NCBI GenBank assembly: GCA_020226215.1
Contig: CM035234.1
Coordinates: 68,597,823-68,661,822 of the forward strand
DNA: 64,000 nucleotides
Direction: 5' to 3'
Source: Sindora glabra
Lineage: Eukaryota; Streptophyta; Magnoliopsida; Fabales; Fabaceae
The number at the start of each line of letters is the position of its first letter. Positions within the stretch are counted from its first letter, which is position 1. Below the pieces are notes generated by a model. The model searched no databases. It saw only the letters and a program-made list of their open reading frames with translations, and was not told the origin of the DNA. This document shows positions 1 to 12,203 of the stretch, in pieces. A program made the position numbers and the translations under genes.

Positions 1-1030
1 AATGCCCTTACACCATTATATATGTTAATTTTTACTTTAACTGATGTAAATTGGGTGATGTCAAAAAGCAAATATATAGTAGTATCTCTTTTTCCACAAT
101 TCTCTAATCACCTTGGTCTATGACTCTTACGTCACCTATTTTTTATTGCTTTGGCTTAAAAGGACAATGATCAACTTAATGGCCATATGTGCCACAGTGA
201 AAACCTATCATAAGGATACTCTTGTACTTTATATATTAAGTCTTCCCTTTCACTTTATAATTAGCAAGTAGTCTCTTCTTTAAATCAATCTCCACGTAAA
301 TTCTATGATATTTTCCTATGCTTGATACATAGTAGTCACATCAACCTTTGAAGTTTCACCCACTTTATTTTCTAGATTAGTAAGAAACTTTTCATCATAA
401 AGACTAATTAAGAGTCTAGGAAGATGAATCCATATGGCTATCTAATCAATCTCATCTCCTCTAGATTAAAAGTAAAATCCTATTAATGTATTGTTAAATA
501 ATGGTCATAAGTAACCCATAGACCTTCCATTAATGAAAACTCATAGTTTGAGTATGCACTAAACTTCACTAGAAAAAACTTATTCATAATATTAAAGATA
601 TCCAGCCTTCTATCTCTCACCGATAATTAGTATAGTTTATTCTTTAAGGCTTTAAACCTTATTTTCCTATCTAGCAACTTAATGATTAAAGATTTTTGCC
701 ATAAGCTATTCCTTTATTTTTCCTTGGAAGTAAAAAATTCAGGATAGAAACTGTAATCCTAACATAATCTAGAATTGCAATGTTATCTTCACTAATCAAA
801 CAATCTTTATATAACCTCTTTAAAACTTTACTCCTATCATCTTCTTTCCCTATCACTAGATTTTCATAATTTCTCAAGCCTTCCTTCCCTTATAAACCTT
901 TATTGATCATTCTTAACCTTCTTCTTACTCTTATTGAGCAAATTGACTTCCTTTTTTATGCTTTTTCATGCCTTTTCCATGCAAAAAATGCTAGAAAGCT
1001 ACAACACCATAATAGAGCACTAGAAGTTTT
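1..1030 (-). pseudogene. LINE ORF1 (DUF4283 + CCHC knuckle), cut by window edge
   Basis: This is decayed ORF1 of an L1-type plant LINE, read right to left; such proteins bind the element's RNA. Near 900-936 the minus strand reads NKSKKKVKND, matching the RSTKKVK-type N-terminal motif of these ORF1 proteins. Around 340-400 it reads EKFLTNLENKVGETSKVDV, matching the end of DUF4283. At 161-204 it reads GFHCGTYGH, a stop, then VDHC, a zinc knuckle whose first Cys has become Gly. Many stops and frameshifts show it is dead. The 63-residue open frame at 686-877 is only a surviving piece of the N-terminal region. ORF2 would lie outside the window to the left. The family call is solid; limits are approximate. 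Confidence 0.72.
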
Positions 1031-1750
1031 TTCCTCAACAAAATTTTATTAAAAGTGATAGTTTATATAGTTATTGTTATCTATTATTGTTAATTAGACC
1101 AAATTATTTTCATAACTATAGGCTACATTCACTTTAAACAATACTAATATAGATATGCAATTATTTGATATCTCAAAGATGTAAAAATTTAATAGGTTGT
1201 CCAACATTAGAAGAGGTAAAAACATTGAATATATTTAAGTTTGAAGTAATTTTCTCTAATTGATTGTAAAAAATTTAGAAGCTAAATTCATAACTTCTAA
1301 ATGGAAAATTTTTCTATTGCAACTTGATCTTTATATATTATTCCTTGATTTAGTAACCACCCTATGATGATATCTATCCTTAATAACAATAGTTAAAATT
1401 AGTGAACAATTCTTTCAAAATAATTTGTTTAAAATTTTTCACTAGAATAGTATTTGGTATTTTTGACTCATTTTTTAATCGAAAATGATCATCAAAATTC
1501 AAGTATTTTCAAAATTTTAGTTAAAGGAAATTTTTTTATAAGTTAGACATAAATTTTTTATTTTTTTATTATTTTTAATGTGTTTTTTAATGAATTCTTC
1601 AAAAGAACTTAATGTGTAATAAAATTTTTAGTGGAAAAATCTATTAAAAATTTGAAATTTTTTTAAATCCTAACTAATGCCTCTTATTTTTCTCATTTTA
1701 TCTTTTCTTTGTTCTTTCACCTGGATTGGTGTCCTTCTCCCTTGCCTTAG
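1031..1750. other. AT-rich stretch, no gene seen
   Basis: This stretch separates the 5' side of the left-edge LINE ORF1 from the poly(A) end of the next LINE. It may include 5' untranslated sequence of the left LINE. I see no coding pattern or recognisable repeat end. Confidence 0.5.
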
Positions 1751-1760
1751 TTTTTTTTTT
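1751..1760 (-). repeat. Poly(A) tail of the LINE
   Basis: Ten consecutive T on the plus strand, directly after a sequence that reads CATTTATG on the minus strand, mark the 3' end of the LINE. The RNase H-coding part ends about 50-100 bases before it, as expected for plant L1 elements. Confidence 0.7.
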
Positions 1761-2926
1761 CATAAATGAAAAAGGATTGAGCTTAAGTAAAAATGAAAAA
1801 TTAGAAATGAATACTACGAGGGGACAAGCCCTAATTACATCACCAAGATTACTTAATCTTGTAAGAGGTTAATCAAGAATTTGTGCATCAAGGTCATTCT
1901 CTTAGCTAAAAAAAGAAAGGCAATCCATGCATTTATTACCATCCTGATAAGTATGCTAAGTAATAACTTATTACTCCTGATGAATAAGATTTCTGGACAA
2001 AGATAACAAGGTTAAGTTTTTAAAAGGCTTGTCACACCTAATCCTTAGAAGATTGATTAGAGGTAAAGAGTTTAATTCTAAATTAATTATCTAATAACCT
2101 TCTTGCTAAGCCAGTGTGAGACCATGAAAAACACTTAACAACTCTACCACCAACGACGAGTATATTCCTAGGTTCCGAGTTAATTTTTTTAACCATCTTT
2201 CATCATATTTCTAAGAACATTACCACACTTAACATATCCATGATTAGATTCAGATGCACCATCCACATTGGTTTTAGTCTACCTAGCAGGTGGAGCACAT
2301 GACCTTATATCCACTTGAGTTAAACCTAATCTTCTCTCCAATTTGCTTATTATCATGTTAGTACCACCAATCTATCTAATATAATCTAAAATGAAATTCA
2401 TAGTGTTTAGTGGTTTTCAAGCCTCAGTATGAAAAACTTGATTATTCTTCCAAGTCCATAGCCACTATAAAGCACTACACTAGATCAAGGCCCAATAAGC
2501 TTTGCCTTTTTTTTCCCTAACTAGTTACTTAAATTTAAAGTGAACTAGTTTAATGCTTCTAGAGTATAAAATAAGGTTTATTTTCTAGGATGCACCATCT
2601 TCCTTCAAACTTGCCTTGCAATGTTACAATCATGAAAGACATGCATTATGTCTTTTGCACCACCTGTGTATAACACACATGAAGTAGAACCAAGCTCATG
2701 TCTACTCCATTGCTAGTTCATTAAGATTCCACCATGTGTACACCTCTGTATAAAGAATTTAACTTGCTCAGGACCTTTAATCTCCTAAATCAACTTCAAA
2801 ATTCCATTTTACTAATCACTAAGGTGAAATGTAAGAAGTTTATAGGGAAAACTAACATTGAAAATCTCATACTAGTCTTCTTTCTATATAAAATAATCAC
2901 ACTTCTAGGAATTTGAGGGAAGAGGG

Positions 2927-5518
2927 TGTAATATCCCTAGATAGTATCTTGAAGAAAAAAAAAGAAGCCTAAATGTGAGCCCAAGGATTAAATTGAAAAA
3001 TGGCTAAAGGAAGTTAGGAAAAAGTGGAATTATGAAAAATTATTAGGCCAAACTGTAATTTTTCCTAAAAGACTTAGTTTTGCCCAAATTTTCCCTGAAT
3101 TTTGGACAGAAAGATGAACGTGGATCAGCCCAATTTTTGTTGTCGACTTTAAGAAAAATCAAGGGAAAAATCTTAAAAACTTTAGAAATTTCCCTGCATT
3201 TCTTCAAAAAGACCCTTCTCTCTCTATATATAGATTATTTCTTGAAAATTCAAGAAACTCCAGCACCATCTTCTCTTCTTGCACCAGCTGAAACTCCTTG
3301 CTTCCATAGGAGGAAGAAATCAAGCTTCCAAGCTAATCCAAACATACAAATAAGAAGATTTGATCATAAAATTTTAATGTATACCACTTCTCTACCTCCT
3401 TTTTTTTATTTCTTGTAGGAATCTTTCCAAATTTAAAGATATCATCTCCTTCCTCCTAAAACGAGAAATCCATCTCTATAGAAAAGAGTTTGAAGCTTTG
3501 AAATAGCTAAGTTTAGAGGTGAGTGACAATTCCTTACCATTTTCTTAGAATTTTGATTCAAGAATTATAAGATTTTGAATTCTAGATTGGTTAATTTGTT
3601 AGCTTGATGTGAGACCATGCAATTAGGGGCATGGTGCTGCTCTGAACCATTGGACATGTATTTTGAATGTTATTAGCATGATGTTAGCATGAGGAATGCA
3701 TAAGAATACAAATTTTGATGTTGGGAATGAGTGGTAAATCCAATTCATGAAGGACAATGCTTGTTAGAAAATTTCTGGAAAACCTGGAACAGTGACTTCG
3801 AGTGCACGAATTTTCTGGGCTTCATAGGGTTGCTTAAAAATTCAAAAATAAACATATATGGTCTCTTGTGATGTTAGGATCAACATATAATTTATTGAGA
3901 ATTTTTAGAAGAAGTTAGAATTTCGGAATGGGGTCCTTGTTTGGAAGTAGTCCAAATTCCCAAAAACAAAACGCCTGGGCATTTAGTCTCAGATTTTAAT
4001 TTTTTTGAGGCACTAGATGGCCTCTAAAAATTATACAAAAATTCATGGAAACTCTTCCATATGTTCTTTAAAACATATAAAATTTTCCTGCAGTTAGAGC
4101 TCATTTTCCTTTTGAATAAATTCTTAACATTTCGGGACTCCAGGGCTGCCAAATCTGGAAACCAATTTGGGAGGGTGAACTTGAGCGTATTTCTGGGCAA
4201 ATTCAGTAGGGATTCTGAGAAAAATAACAACATAAAATTTGTTTTTGAGATGTTAAGAATAACATAGGATTTAATGGAAATTTTTAGAGTTGATTTAATT
4301 AGCCAAATAGGGCCAAATTTTTTATTACACTCTGCTGGCTCTGATTTGAGCCAGCACATGAACAGTACCATAGTGTAATGGATTCTAAACCTAAATTCAA
4401 TGGTAGTTAGTTGGAATTGCACCATTAGGGCTGTAGTTAAGTAATGCAAACCTTGAAAATTTAATTAGAATTAATTAAACATAAGTTAAGGGCTTAGTGA
4501 AAAAGGATATAGTATAGGATTAGTAAACTCTAATTGAAACATAAACTAAGCTATTTTTTTTTCTAAATTCTTGATATGTAGATGCATTATTAGAATGTAT
4601 GTTGTTCATGTGTAAACTTAAGATGATTGTTTTGCATGTGTGTGTGTCATTGTGTGGCATGATTAGAATGGATATTACCTAAATGGTTAATAGGTACGTT
4701 TGACCTTACCATTGATTATTAGATTATAAATATGCTTATAATAGTTATTGGATTCTAAAACATTATAATGTTTCTAAATCCCTCTTAGATATATTATGTG
4801 GGGGACTATTACATCTTTCTAAAAGAAAGAGAGGTGTGGTAAGGGTTCGAGGGATAAGGATGGTGGCTTCGGCCTAGGGTGATTGGGAATAAGGTTGAAT
4901 TGGTGATATAAGGGAAAACTCATAACTTATTAGTCATTTGTTGATATCCATACTAATCATTTATTAATTGTGTAGTTAAATTTCATTCCAATTAGATGCT
5001 TAAAATTAATGACTCATTTAATAACTAATTTAAATCTAGGAAATTTATAATACATTGGGATTATGGTAAAAGTGAATTGTCATTTACTGAGCATTGTAAA
5101 TACTCATTTTTGTTTGTATTATTTTTCTTCCTTCTTACAGATAAAGAACCTGACACCGACAGTCTGATACTTGCATGAAGATCTATTTGTCACCATAAAC
5201 ATTGTTTATTTCTAGATACTATGTTATATATTAGTGTAAGTATTTAGTTAGTCAATATACTAATTTGTATAATATTTTAGTTCATATGTTTGTTTTGATA
5301 CCTACTTATGTATATAGTCTTACATATACTTTAAAAACGTATACAGGATGTAATATTATCCCTTTTGTGTTTAATAAAAGTATTAGTTGTATATGTATAT
5401 TTATGTACATACGAGTTAATTGTGATGGTAAAAGCTTATAAAGATGTTTAATTAATACATCATTATCAGTTAGATATCTTTACACCAGTTACGACGGCTG
5501 TGGGAGTAGGTCGTGACA
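2927..5518 (+). repeat. Solo LTR, Ty3-gypsy (Tekay-like), inside LINE ORF2
   Basis: A 2592-base segment starts TGTAATATCCC and ends GGTCGTGACA. It is flanked by GAGGG (2922-2926) and GTGGG (5519-5523), a five-base target duplication with one change. It carries a TATA box (ctatatatag, 3224-3233) and an AATAAA at 5373-5378, both on the plus strand. No internal retrotransposon genes are present, so it is a solo LTR left by recombination. LINE coding sequence continues on both sides: the reverse-transcriptase zinc-binding region is open up to LP at the right junction and resumes at the left one. The Tekay assignment rests on length and terminal sequence only. Open frames at 3080-3418 and 4024-4449 look like chance. 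Confidence 0.78.
3224..3233 (+). promoter_or_regulatory. LTR promoter TATA box
   Basis: The sequence ctatatatag follows a CT-rich run about 300 bases inside the LTR, the usual place for the core promoter of a plant gypsy LTR. There is no direct evidence of activity. Confidence 0.45.
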
Positions 5519-8479
5519 GTGGGAGAGCTACTATTTATAGAACCTTTTCCTTCGACAATCATTCCTTCAAAATAGAAATATTCCACTGACCATCAGCAAA
5601 AAGGAAATCCACCACTTTAGCATCAATAAAGGCATTCTAAATCTCTTTATTAGTTATATGTTTAAGATAGTTCCCATTAATCTATATATCATTCTGAAAA
5701 AAGGTCAATAAACCATTATGTAATTGTTCTTTTGTATTTTGTAAAGTAGTTAGCCAAAGCTTTACCAAATTCTTTTGAATGAAAAGAACATGTTTTGTAT
5801 TGTGGCTTTTTTTGTCCAATTGCTATCTTAAAAATACTAATCTTGCAAAATAGCCCACTGCTAATTTCCACACATATTTTATAAGGTAAACTTTATTCAT
5901 TAAAACTAGATTTTGAAAACTTAACCCTCATGTCAATTTTGGTTAACAAAAAAAAATCCAATAGAATAATAACTTCTTTCATTGGATTCATAACCTTACA
6001 TCAAGCATCATTAAATTATTTAAATTTCATTTAAGGTGATTGTGGGGATTATCATTGATTGTATAATATAAATTGGGATAACCCTTAATATTAACTTGGC
6101 AAAGATCACTTTTCCTAACATGGAAAGACAATTTATCTTCCAACCAGAAAGCTTATCTTGAACATTTTTCACCAAGTGAGATAAAGTATGATAGGTAACT
6201 TTTTTGTGAATGAAAGGCACTCCCAAATATAATCCTAAGTCAGAGGACATAAAGAAGCTATATCTTTCTACAATACTCTACCTTAACTTTTTTTTTTTCA
6301 TATTTCTAGAGAAAAAAATATTAGATTTAGCACAGTTGACCTTTTGCTCGAATATTTGAGAAAAAATTAGACATTTCATAACTATGTTTATTTGTTGAAT
6401 TGATGCTTTCCCAAACATCAATAAATCTTTAGCGAACATTAGGTAAGATCCCAATACACCTTTGACCTACATTAAAGGGTTTCCATTAATTGTTTTCAAT
6501 AACTTGATAAATGATATGAGAAGGTTTGTCCATACAAAGAATAAATAGATAGGAAGATAAAGGATCGCTTTATCGAAGGCCTCTGGAAGGAGAAAATTCC
6601 CTTATCTTGTTATAAAAGTAGTTAAGGAAATATGATTCATTATCAAATTAATCATGGAGTCCTCTATTTAAATCCAACCTAAAATTTCTTGAATGAATCC
6701 CAATTAAGATGACATAATCCTTTTCTAAATCCATTTTAATTGTGAAAAACCCATTTTTAATTCTTATTTTCTTCATTGAGTGGAACATCTCCTAAGCAAT
6801 GATAACATTATATGCCTCCCATAAACAAAATTGGCTTGAAATGAAGATATCAACTAAGGAAGGAAAGGTTTAAAGTGATTTATAATAATCTTAGCAACAC
6901 ATTTATAAATAACATTGCATAGTAAAATGGGGTAAAACTAATTAATAAATTCTAGTTTTTCATCTTTGGGATAAGACTACATTAATGTTTTGTTCACATT
7001 TTTGAGGTCTCTCTATCTAAAGAATTCTCTAACAAACTTGTAAACATTATCTCCAACAATATGCTAATTTTCATGAAAAAAAAGAGCATGAAAACTATCT
7101 ACACTTGGGGCCTTCAAACTATTAATAACAAACATTACCTTCCTAACTTTTTCACGAGATTCTAAACATTCAATTAATGCATTTTGATCATCTGAGAGAT
7201 AATGATAGGATATATCAATTATAAGGGATTGTTTATCTAAAAGATTATCTTTAAATAGATTTTGGTAAAAAGAAATAATAAGCTTTTCCAAATTAGGTCT
7301 ATTTTCTACTTACTCCCCTACTTGGTTTCGTAACATTCTTATCCTATTATGATTTTTTCTTACAACTATTTTAGTATGATAATAATTTGTGTTTCTATCC
7401 CATTAGGTTAGCCACATAGATCTTGATTTTTGTTGCCGCAAAATTTCTTCCTATTTTAACACCTCATCTACTTTGGTTTGTAGTTGTTGCTTAAGTCTAA
7501 GATGGTAGGGATTAAGCCAGTTTATCTATGCTCATTGCACCCCTCCCAATTTGCCTAGAATATTATTTTTCAATTTTCTATTATGACAAAAAAACTCTAT
7601 TCTAACTTTTAATATCCAGAATAAAATTTTAAAGATCATCGACAAAGTTTTTACTTTCTTTCCAATTATTAGAAAACTATTGGAAGTTATTATGAGTTAA
7701 CTAGGAAACCTTAAATCTAAAATGATGATGATCTTCACTCTCTAAATTACCATAAATATTGATTAAGATAGGATAATGATATGAATGAACATGAGGTATA
7801 TTTTTTGTAAAATTTTCACTAAATCTCAAATGCCATTCCACTTTATATAAAGCCCAATCAAGTTTTTTCAAAGAATTAGGGATAATTAAATATTTAAGAC
7901 CTTTCCATGTGTATCTACATCCTTAAAGTTCCACTTTTAACAAGTTGCAAGCATGGATTCTTTCATTAAAAATATCTACCTTTTGCTAATTGAAAAAAGT
8001 TATCCTTTTCTTTTCACTTAGGTTTTTGACATCGTTTATGTCCTTAACAACCAACCAGGCATATATCATAGATATGTTAGTATAAAAGAATTCTTCCCAC
8101 AAAATAGTTTTTAATCCCTGAGTTGGGTTTACATACACAAAAGTCACAAACTATCCTCTAGATTACTTTCATATGAATGAATTGAAAGTTACTAAAGATC
8201 CAGCCTAAAGCCACTTTAGAACTTTTTCACACTACTCAAATACCTCCCAAGAAGCTTTCCTTTTTTGCTAACACCTAATTATTAAAACCTAGATTTTTAA
8301 AAAATACCTCACACCTTGTCATTTGCAATATAAGTCTTTAGCAACACCAAAACTTTCAAAAAATTAGCATTTATCAATAAGTTAAACTCTATTTGAAAAC
8401 TTCTTCTTTACCGTACCTCTATAATTCTATGCTAGGATAGCTTTTTAATGGAAATAGATTAAATAAAATAAAAAAGTAT

Positions 8480-11400
8480 ATCAGGCTTCTCTAGGCGAGA
8501 TCCATTGCCTACCTTTTCATATGCATATTAACATTGCTTTCAAATGAATTTTATGGCATATGCATCTTAGTAATATTGTGTATTTATAGGCCTTCATTAG
8601 GTGGATTCTCATCCATCTTGATTACATTTATATCCTTAACCATATTCACTTGCTCTTTTTTTACCTAACCTTTTGTTTGTCTAATATTAGTCTTAATGGC
8701 AGTGGGCGTAGTAGGTACTCGTGAGGGGATCATATTAATATCCTCTATTGCATCTTTATTGTTCATGTCATTTAACCATACTACCATCTTTAACCTAAGA
8801 TGCTTATTAATCGCCACATGACACTTATGGTTAGTAATGTCTTGAAGAGGATGGCATGGAATTATAATCCTTTTTTGAATGCTAGAAGTCCTTTATTGAG
8901 TTACTTCCTTCCTTGCCACTTCCTACCACATTTGTAATGTTTTGCTCTTTATGCACCCCTTGATTAGCTCTTTTGCCATCATCCATTATTGCTAAAATCG
9001 TTAGGGAAGTTATATTAACTCTTACTTAAATGCCTTATTATTGAGAATTACAAAGTGGGACCCTTATTATTGTCATTTATATCCTTTTGTTGGTCTCTTT
9101 CTTTACCACCATGTGTCTTTAGCTTCTTCCTAGTCGTTTATTTCTTTAAGCAATCATCCATCCTCTATACCTAAAATTAGAGCTCTAATTCAACTTTACT
9201 TCATTCTTTCTATTATCATAAAAACCAGTAGCATTATCCTACATATTAGCTTCCTTAACTAAATCTAGATGTTGTTATGTAAAGTTCCCATATTTTCCAC
9301 AATTGAAACATATCATTGAAAACTCTCATAATGAATGTAATAATGTTTGCTTTAAATAGAAAATTCTAAGAAAAGTTCCTTTGTAAGGCCAATTTCCATA
9401 CAAAGCCTCACATACTTTCTCCTTGTTTGATCCATTATAATGTTATCAACCTTTAAAGTTTTACCAAGTTTATTCCCTCAAAAACTAAGAATTTTCCTAT
9501 CAAAGAATCTAATAAGGAGTTTAGGAATGCAAATCCATATTACCACCTTTTTAATCATATCTTTAACATGATCAAATTTTAGGTACCAGGTATGAACTAT
9601 TAAATAATGATAAAAAAGAAGTTACGATCCCCTTGTGAGAACCAATTCATAATCTTCTGAAACACTAAACCTAAACATATAATAATCATCTGATAAATCT
9701 ATAATATCCTATAAACCAATTTTTCCCTGTAACTACTATAGCTTATTCTCTAGTATTCTAAATCTTATTTTTTTCCTAATAGTTTTATAATTAGAGATTT
9801 CCTCCCTAGTTTATTCAGTCTTCTCCCTCTTTTGATGATATAACAATATTAAGATAATGATATCTTTCATTCATAGCTTTTGTTACCACAAAACTGCTAA
9901 AATCTTCATCATCTAACATCATGTTCCCTTGTTATGTTTTTTTTCCTGATGAAGAACACTTATCTAATCCATCCCCACCCACCAATGTGTCATTGTATAA
10001 CTTCTCATTAATATCCATCTCATAAACTCCATCCTTAGCTAAAACATCTTCGTACAATGTTATGCCCCTAAATTTATAAAATCTCTTTTTAATTCCTAAA
10101 GCAATAATTCAGTAAATATAATAACAATTAGAGAATTTATGAAAAGGTTTAGGGCAGATAATTAATTGTAAGAAATAGTTTGTAGGTAAAAATAAGCATA
10201 ACTAGATTAGTTATAATAATATGTGAAGTTAGAATTGAAATAGTGTATGTAAAGTAAATATAGGGACACCAACACCTAAAATGCCTCTATATCCCTTAAA
10301 TTTACAAAAATGCCATTTTAACATAAAAGCATTCTAAAAGGCCCAAATTTAATTTTTCCCTTTTATTTCCACTCTCAAACTATTGAATTCTTCTTGCTTC
10401 ATCTTGCCCCATTCTTCATCTCCAATTTCTAGTAAAATCTCAAAAGGAATTAGCAAATTTCTTCAAGTTTGTCATCAATTCTTTCTACAACTCACGTATG
10501 ATTTCGTGAAACTATGTGTTTAAAGTTAGAATCTTGTTAATCATGGTGATAACATAAGAAATATTAGTTATTTTGAGTTAAAACCTAGTGTTATAAGTCT
10601 TAGAATCACTTAAGTTGCTACTTTTCCTCCCATCTCTTCAACTCAAGGTAAGTAGATAATTTACTTACTCTAATTTCATGATTTTATTTAAATTAAGCTT
10701 GTTAATGTTAGTTCTCAAAGTTGAATGAAGAATTGAAAGCTAGTTTAAGCTAGGTTCATCTAGAAATTTCTAATGTATGATATAATAAAGTGAATATGTG
10801 TGATTTGATAAATTAAATGATGAAATTTAAGGTGTTTCATTTGAGATTTTTATGTTAGTCAATTACTATACTCGAGTACTAGAAGATTCAAACTTATTGC
10901 CTCAAAATACTTAAGTATAATAATTAAATTCTAGCCCATAATTGGCTTATACTTGAATACTATATTCAAGAAGCCCTATCCTATTTTTAATTTCCCAATT
11001 AACATAGTAGAGTAAGTTAGAAAAGAAGATGTTAAGTAGATACAAGTCCATTTGCATAAAAAATGGTGAGTTGACTATAGAATTTAAGTATTATCATAAA
11101 TAATACCTAATAGATTAATCGCAATATGTCAATTGAGTTAGTAAATAGTGTATGTGTGCTACAAATGATATGGATTTAAATTGTGAAATGCAGTATTACC
11201 ATGATTTAGCAAATCTAGATTCCTATGCATGAATACTATATTGGGGAAATGATATCTGGAGAGACAAGGGTAAAATGAGACTAGTGTTGGGAGTCGCAAG
11301 ACAAAATTGCTAGTATTGATTTTTGTTGCTTATATGTTTGATAAATATTAAGATACCTAATACTTACTTTTTAATTAAAGATTTATTACCAGAATTACCT

Positions 11401-11940
11401 ATGAATAGTAGCAAGTAAATTATCTACTTACTAGGAATATGAGTCTAATTATTTTACTTTTAATGATTTTAGGTGATTAGAATGTAGCTTAATAATTACC
11501 ATTGACTACTTAAGGATAGACTTGTAGAATATAGTCATAATTAGAAAATAAAAATAGAATAGTCGCAGATGGGATCTTTTGGGGAAATTTATAAATTAAG
11601 AATATATGTTAATGTAATTCTATTGTAAATATTATTTTGATAAGTATATATGCTATCATAATTTATTAATCACTTTGAGGCCACAAATAGGTTGATTGTC
11701 TCGTATGGTGATGCTGAAATTAAGTTAGCGATGTTGATGGTTACTAATGACGAGAATTATGCCCGTCATGGTCAGGTAGTACGTGACAACACATCTACCA
11801 ACACCTGAGAAACAAAAGTTCCCTTACTTCATTTTCTTTGTGCTCCTCACCAAGTAGTTAGCCTCTTTCGAAGAATTTGTTGCTATTGTAGGAGGAAAAT
11901 CTCTTATCGGAACCTGAAGAAACCCTATCGGAATCCTTCC
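8480..11940 (-). pseudogene. LINE ORF1 (DUF4283, CCHC), split by a solo LTR
   Basis: Read right to left, 11789-11940 encodes NYLVRSTKKMK, the N-terminal signature of plant LINE ORF1. After the inserted LTR, 9990-10057 gives LYEDVLAKDGVYEMD. DUF4283 follows with DLSDDYYMFRFSVSEDYEL near 9640-9720 and LGKTLKVDN near 9460. At about 9290-9310 the zinc knuckle reads ICFNCGKYGNFT before a stop. The protein would bind LINE RNA. Several stops and frameshifts make it non-functional. It resembles the ORF1 at the left window edge, so the two LINEs belong to related families in the same orientation. Confidence 0.75.
10058..11788 (+). repeat. Solo LTR of a second gypsy family, inside LINE ORF1
   Basis: This 1731-base segment starts TGTTATGCCCC and ends AGTACGTGACA. 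ORF1 of the LINE is cut exactly here, with the RSTKKMK part to the right and the rest to the left. A diverged inverse copy of the same LTR lies at 21714-23569: starts (CCTAAATT-ATAAAAT), interior (GTGAAGTTAGAATT) and ends (GTCATGGTCAGG versus GTTATGACTAGG) correspond. The flanks, TACAA on the left and ACACA on the right, do not form a clear target duplication, which is odd for a simple solo LTR. Confidence 0.68.
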
Positions 11941-12167
11941 AAGACTTTGACTATTTTTTTTATTATTACATTTGGAAAGTAATACTTGTAATTATGAATC
12001 AATTAAATTATTTATAATATTTTGTTTAATAATTGTACTGATTTTCTTTATTATTTCGATCATTTTTTCACTTTGTAATTGATTTTTCTTATTTTGATGC
12101 AAGTAGTTTTAGGATTAGGCTCGGCAACAATTACTTTGACATTTTCCATGCTTGTGTATAGAAGTTA

Positions 12168-12203
<36 letters not shown>

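Larger units (their letters stand above)
1790..8450 (-). pseudogene. LINE ORF2: endonuclease, reverse transcriptase, RNase H (dead)
   Basis: ORF2 would nick the target and reverse-transcribe the element RNA. At 8401-8438 the minus strand reads ILA-stop-NYRGTVKKK, the start of the endonuclease domain with its Trp codon turned into TAG. At 7064-7291 an open piece contains FYQNLFKDNL and SLKAPSVDSFHALFF, the plant LINE KAPGPDG-type region. At 6425-6436 the catalytic FADD box reads FAKD. At 6020-6250 an open piece contains LGLYLGVPFIHK and LSGWKINCLSMLGK. Beyond the solo LTR, the zinc-binding region reads AKDIMHVFHDC near 2630. RNase H starts near 2280 (TNVDGASES) and includes TRNLGIYSSLVVELL. 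Stops and frameshifts are throughout, so it cannot work. Confidence 0.8.
1751..11940 (-). mobile_element. Nearly full-length L1-type LINE, split by two solo LTRs
   Basis: A non-LTR retrotransposon lies on the minus strand with ORF1 at the right and ORF2 at the left, ending in a poly(A) run read as ten T on the plus strand at 1751-1760. Domains in element order are: RSTKKMK motif (near 11850), DUF4283 (about 9400-9830), zinc knuckle (about 9290-9310), endonuclease start (8401-8438), reverse transcriptase (about 6000-7300), reverse-transcriptase zinc-binding region (about 2500-2926 plus 5519-5650) and RNase H (about 1860-2290). Solo LTRs at 2927-5518 and 10058-11788 interrupt it. Without them about 5.9 kb remains, which fits a full-length element. 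The 5' end is a guess to within about 100 bases, and I found no target-site duplication for the LINE itself. Confidence 0.8.

Noticed and set aside
3080..4449. Open frames at 3080-3418 and 4024-4449 as genes
   Set aside because: Both lie in a solo LTR, overlap opposite frames and show no protein pattern.
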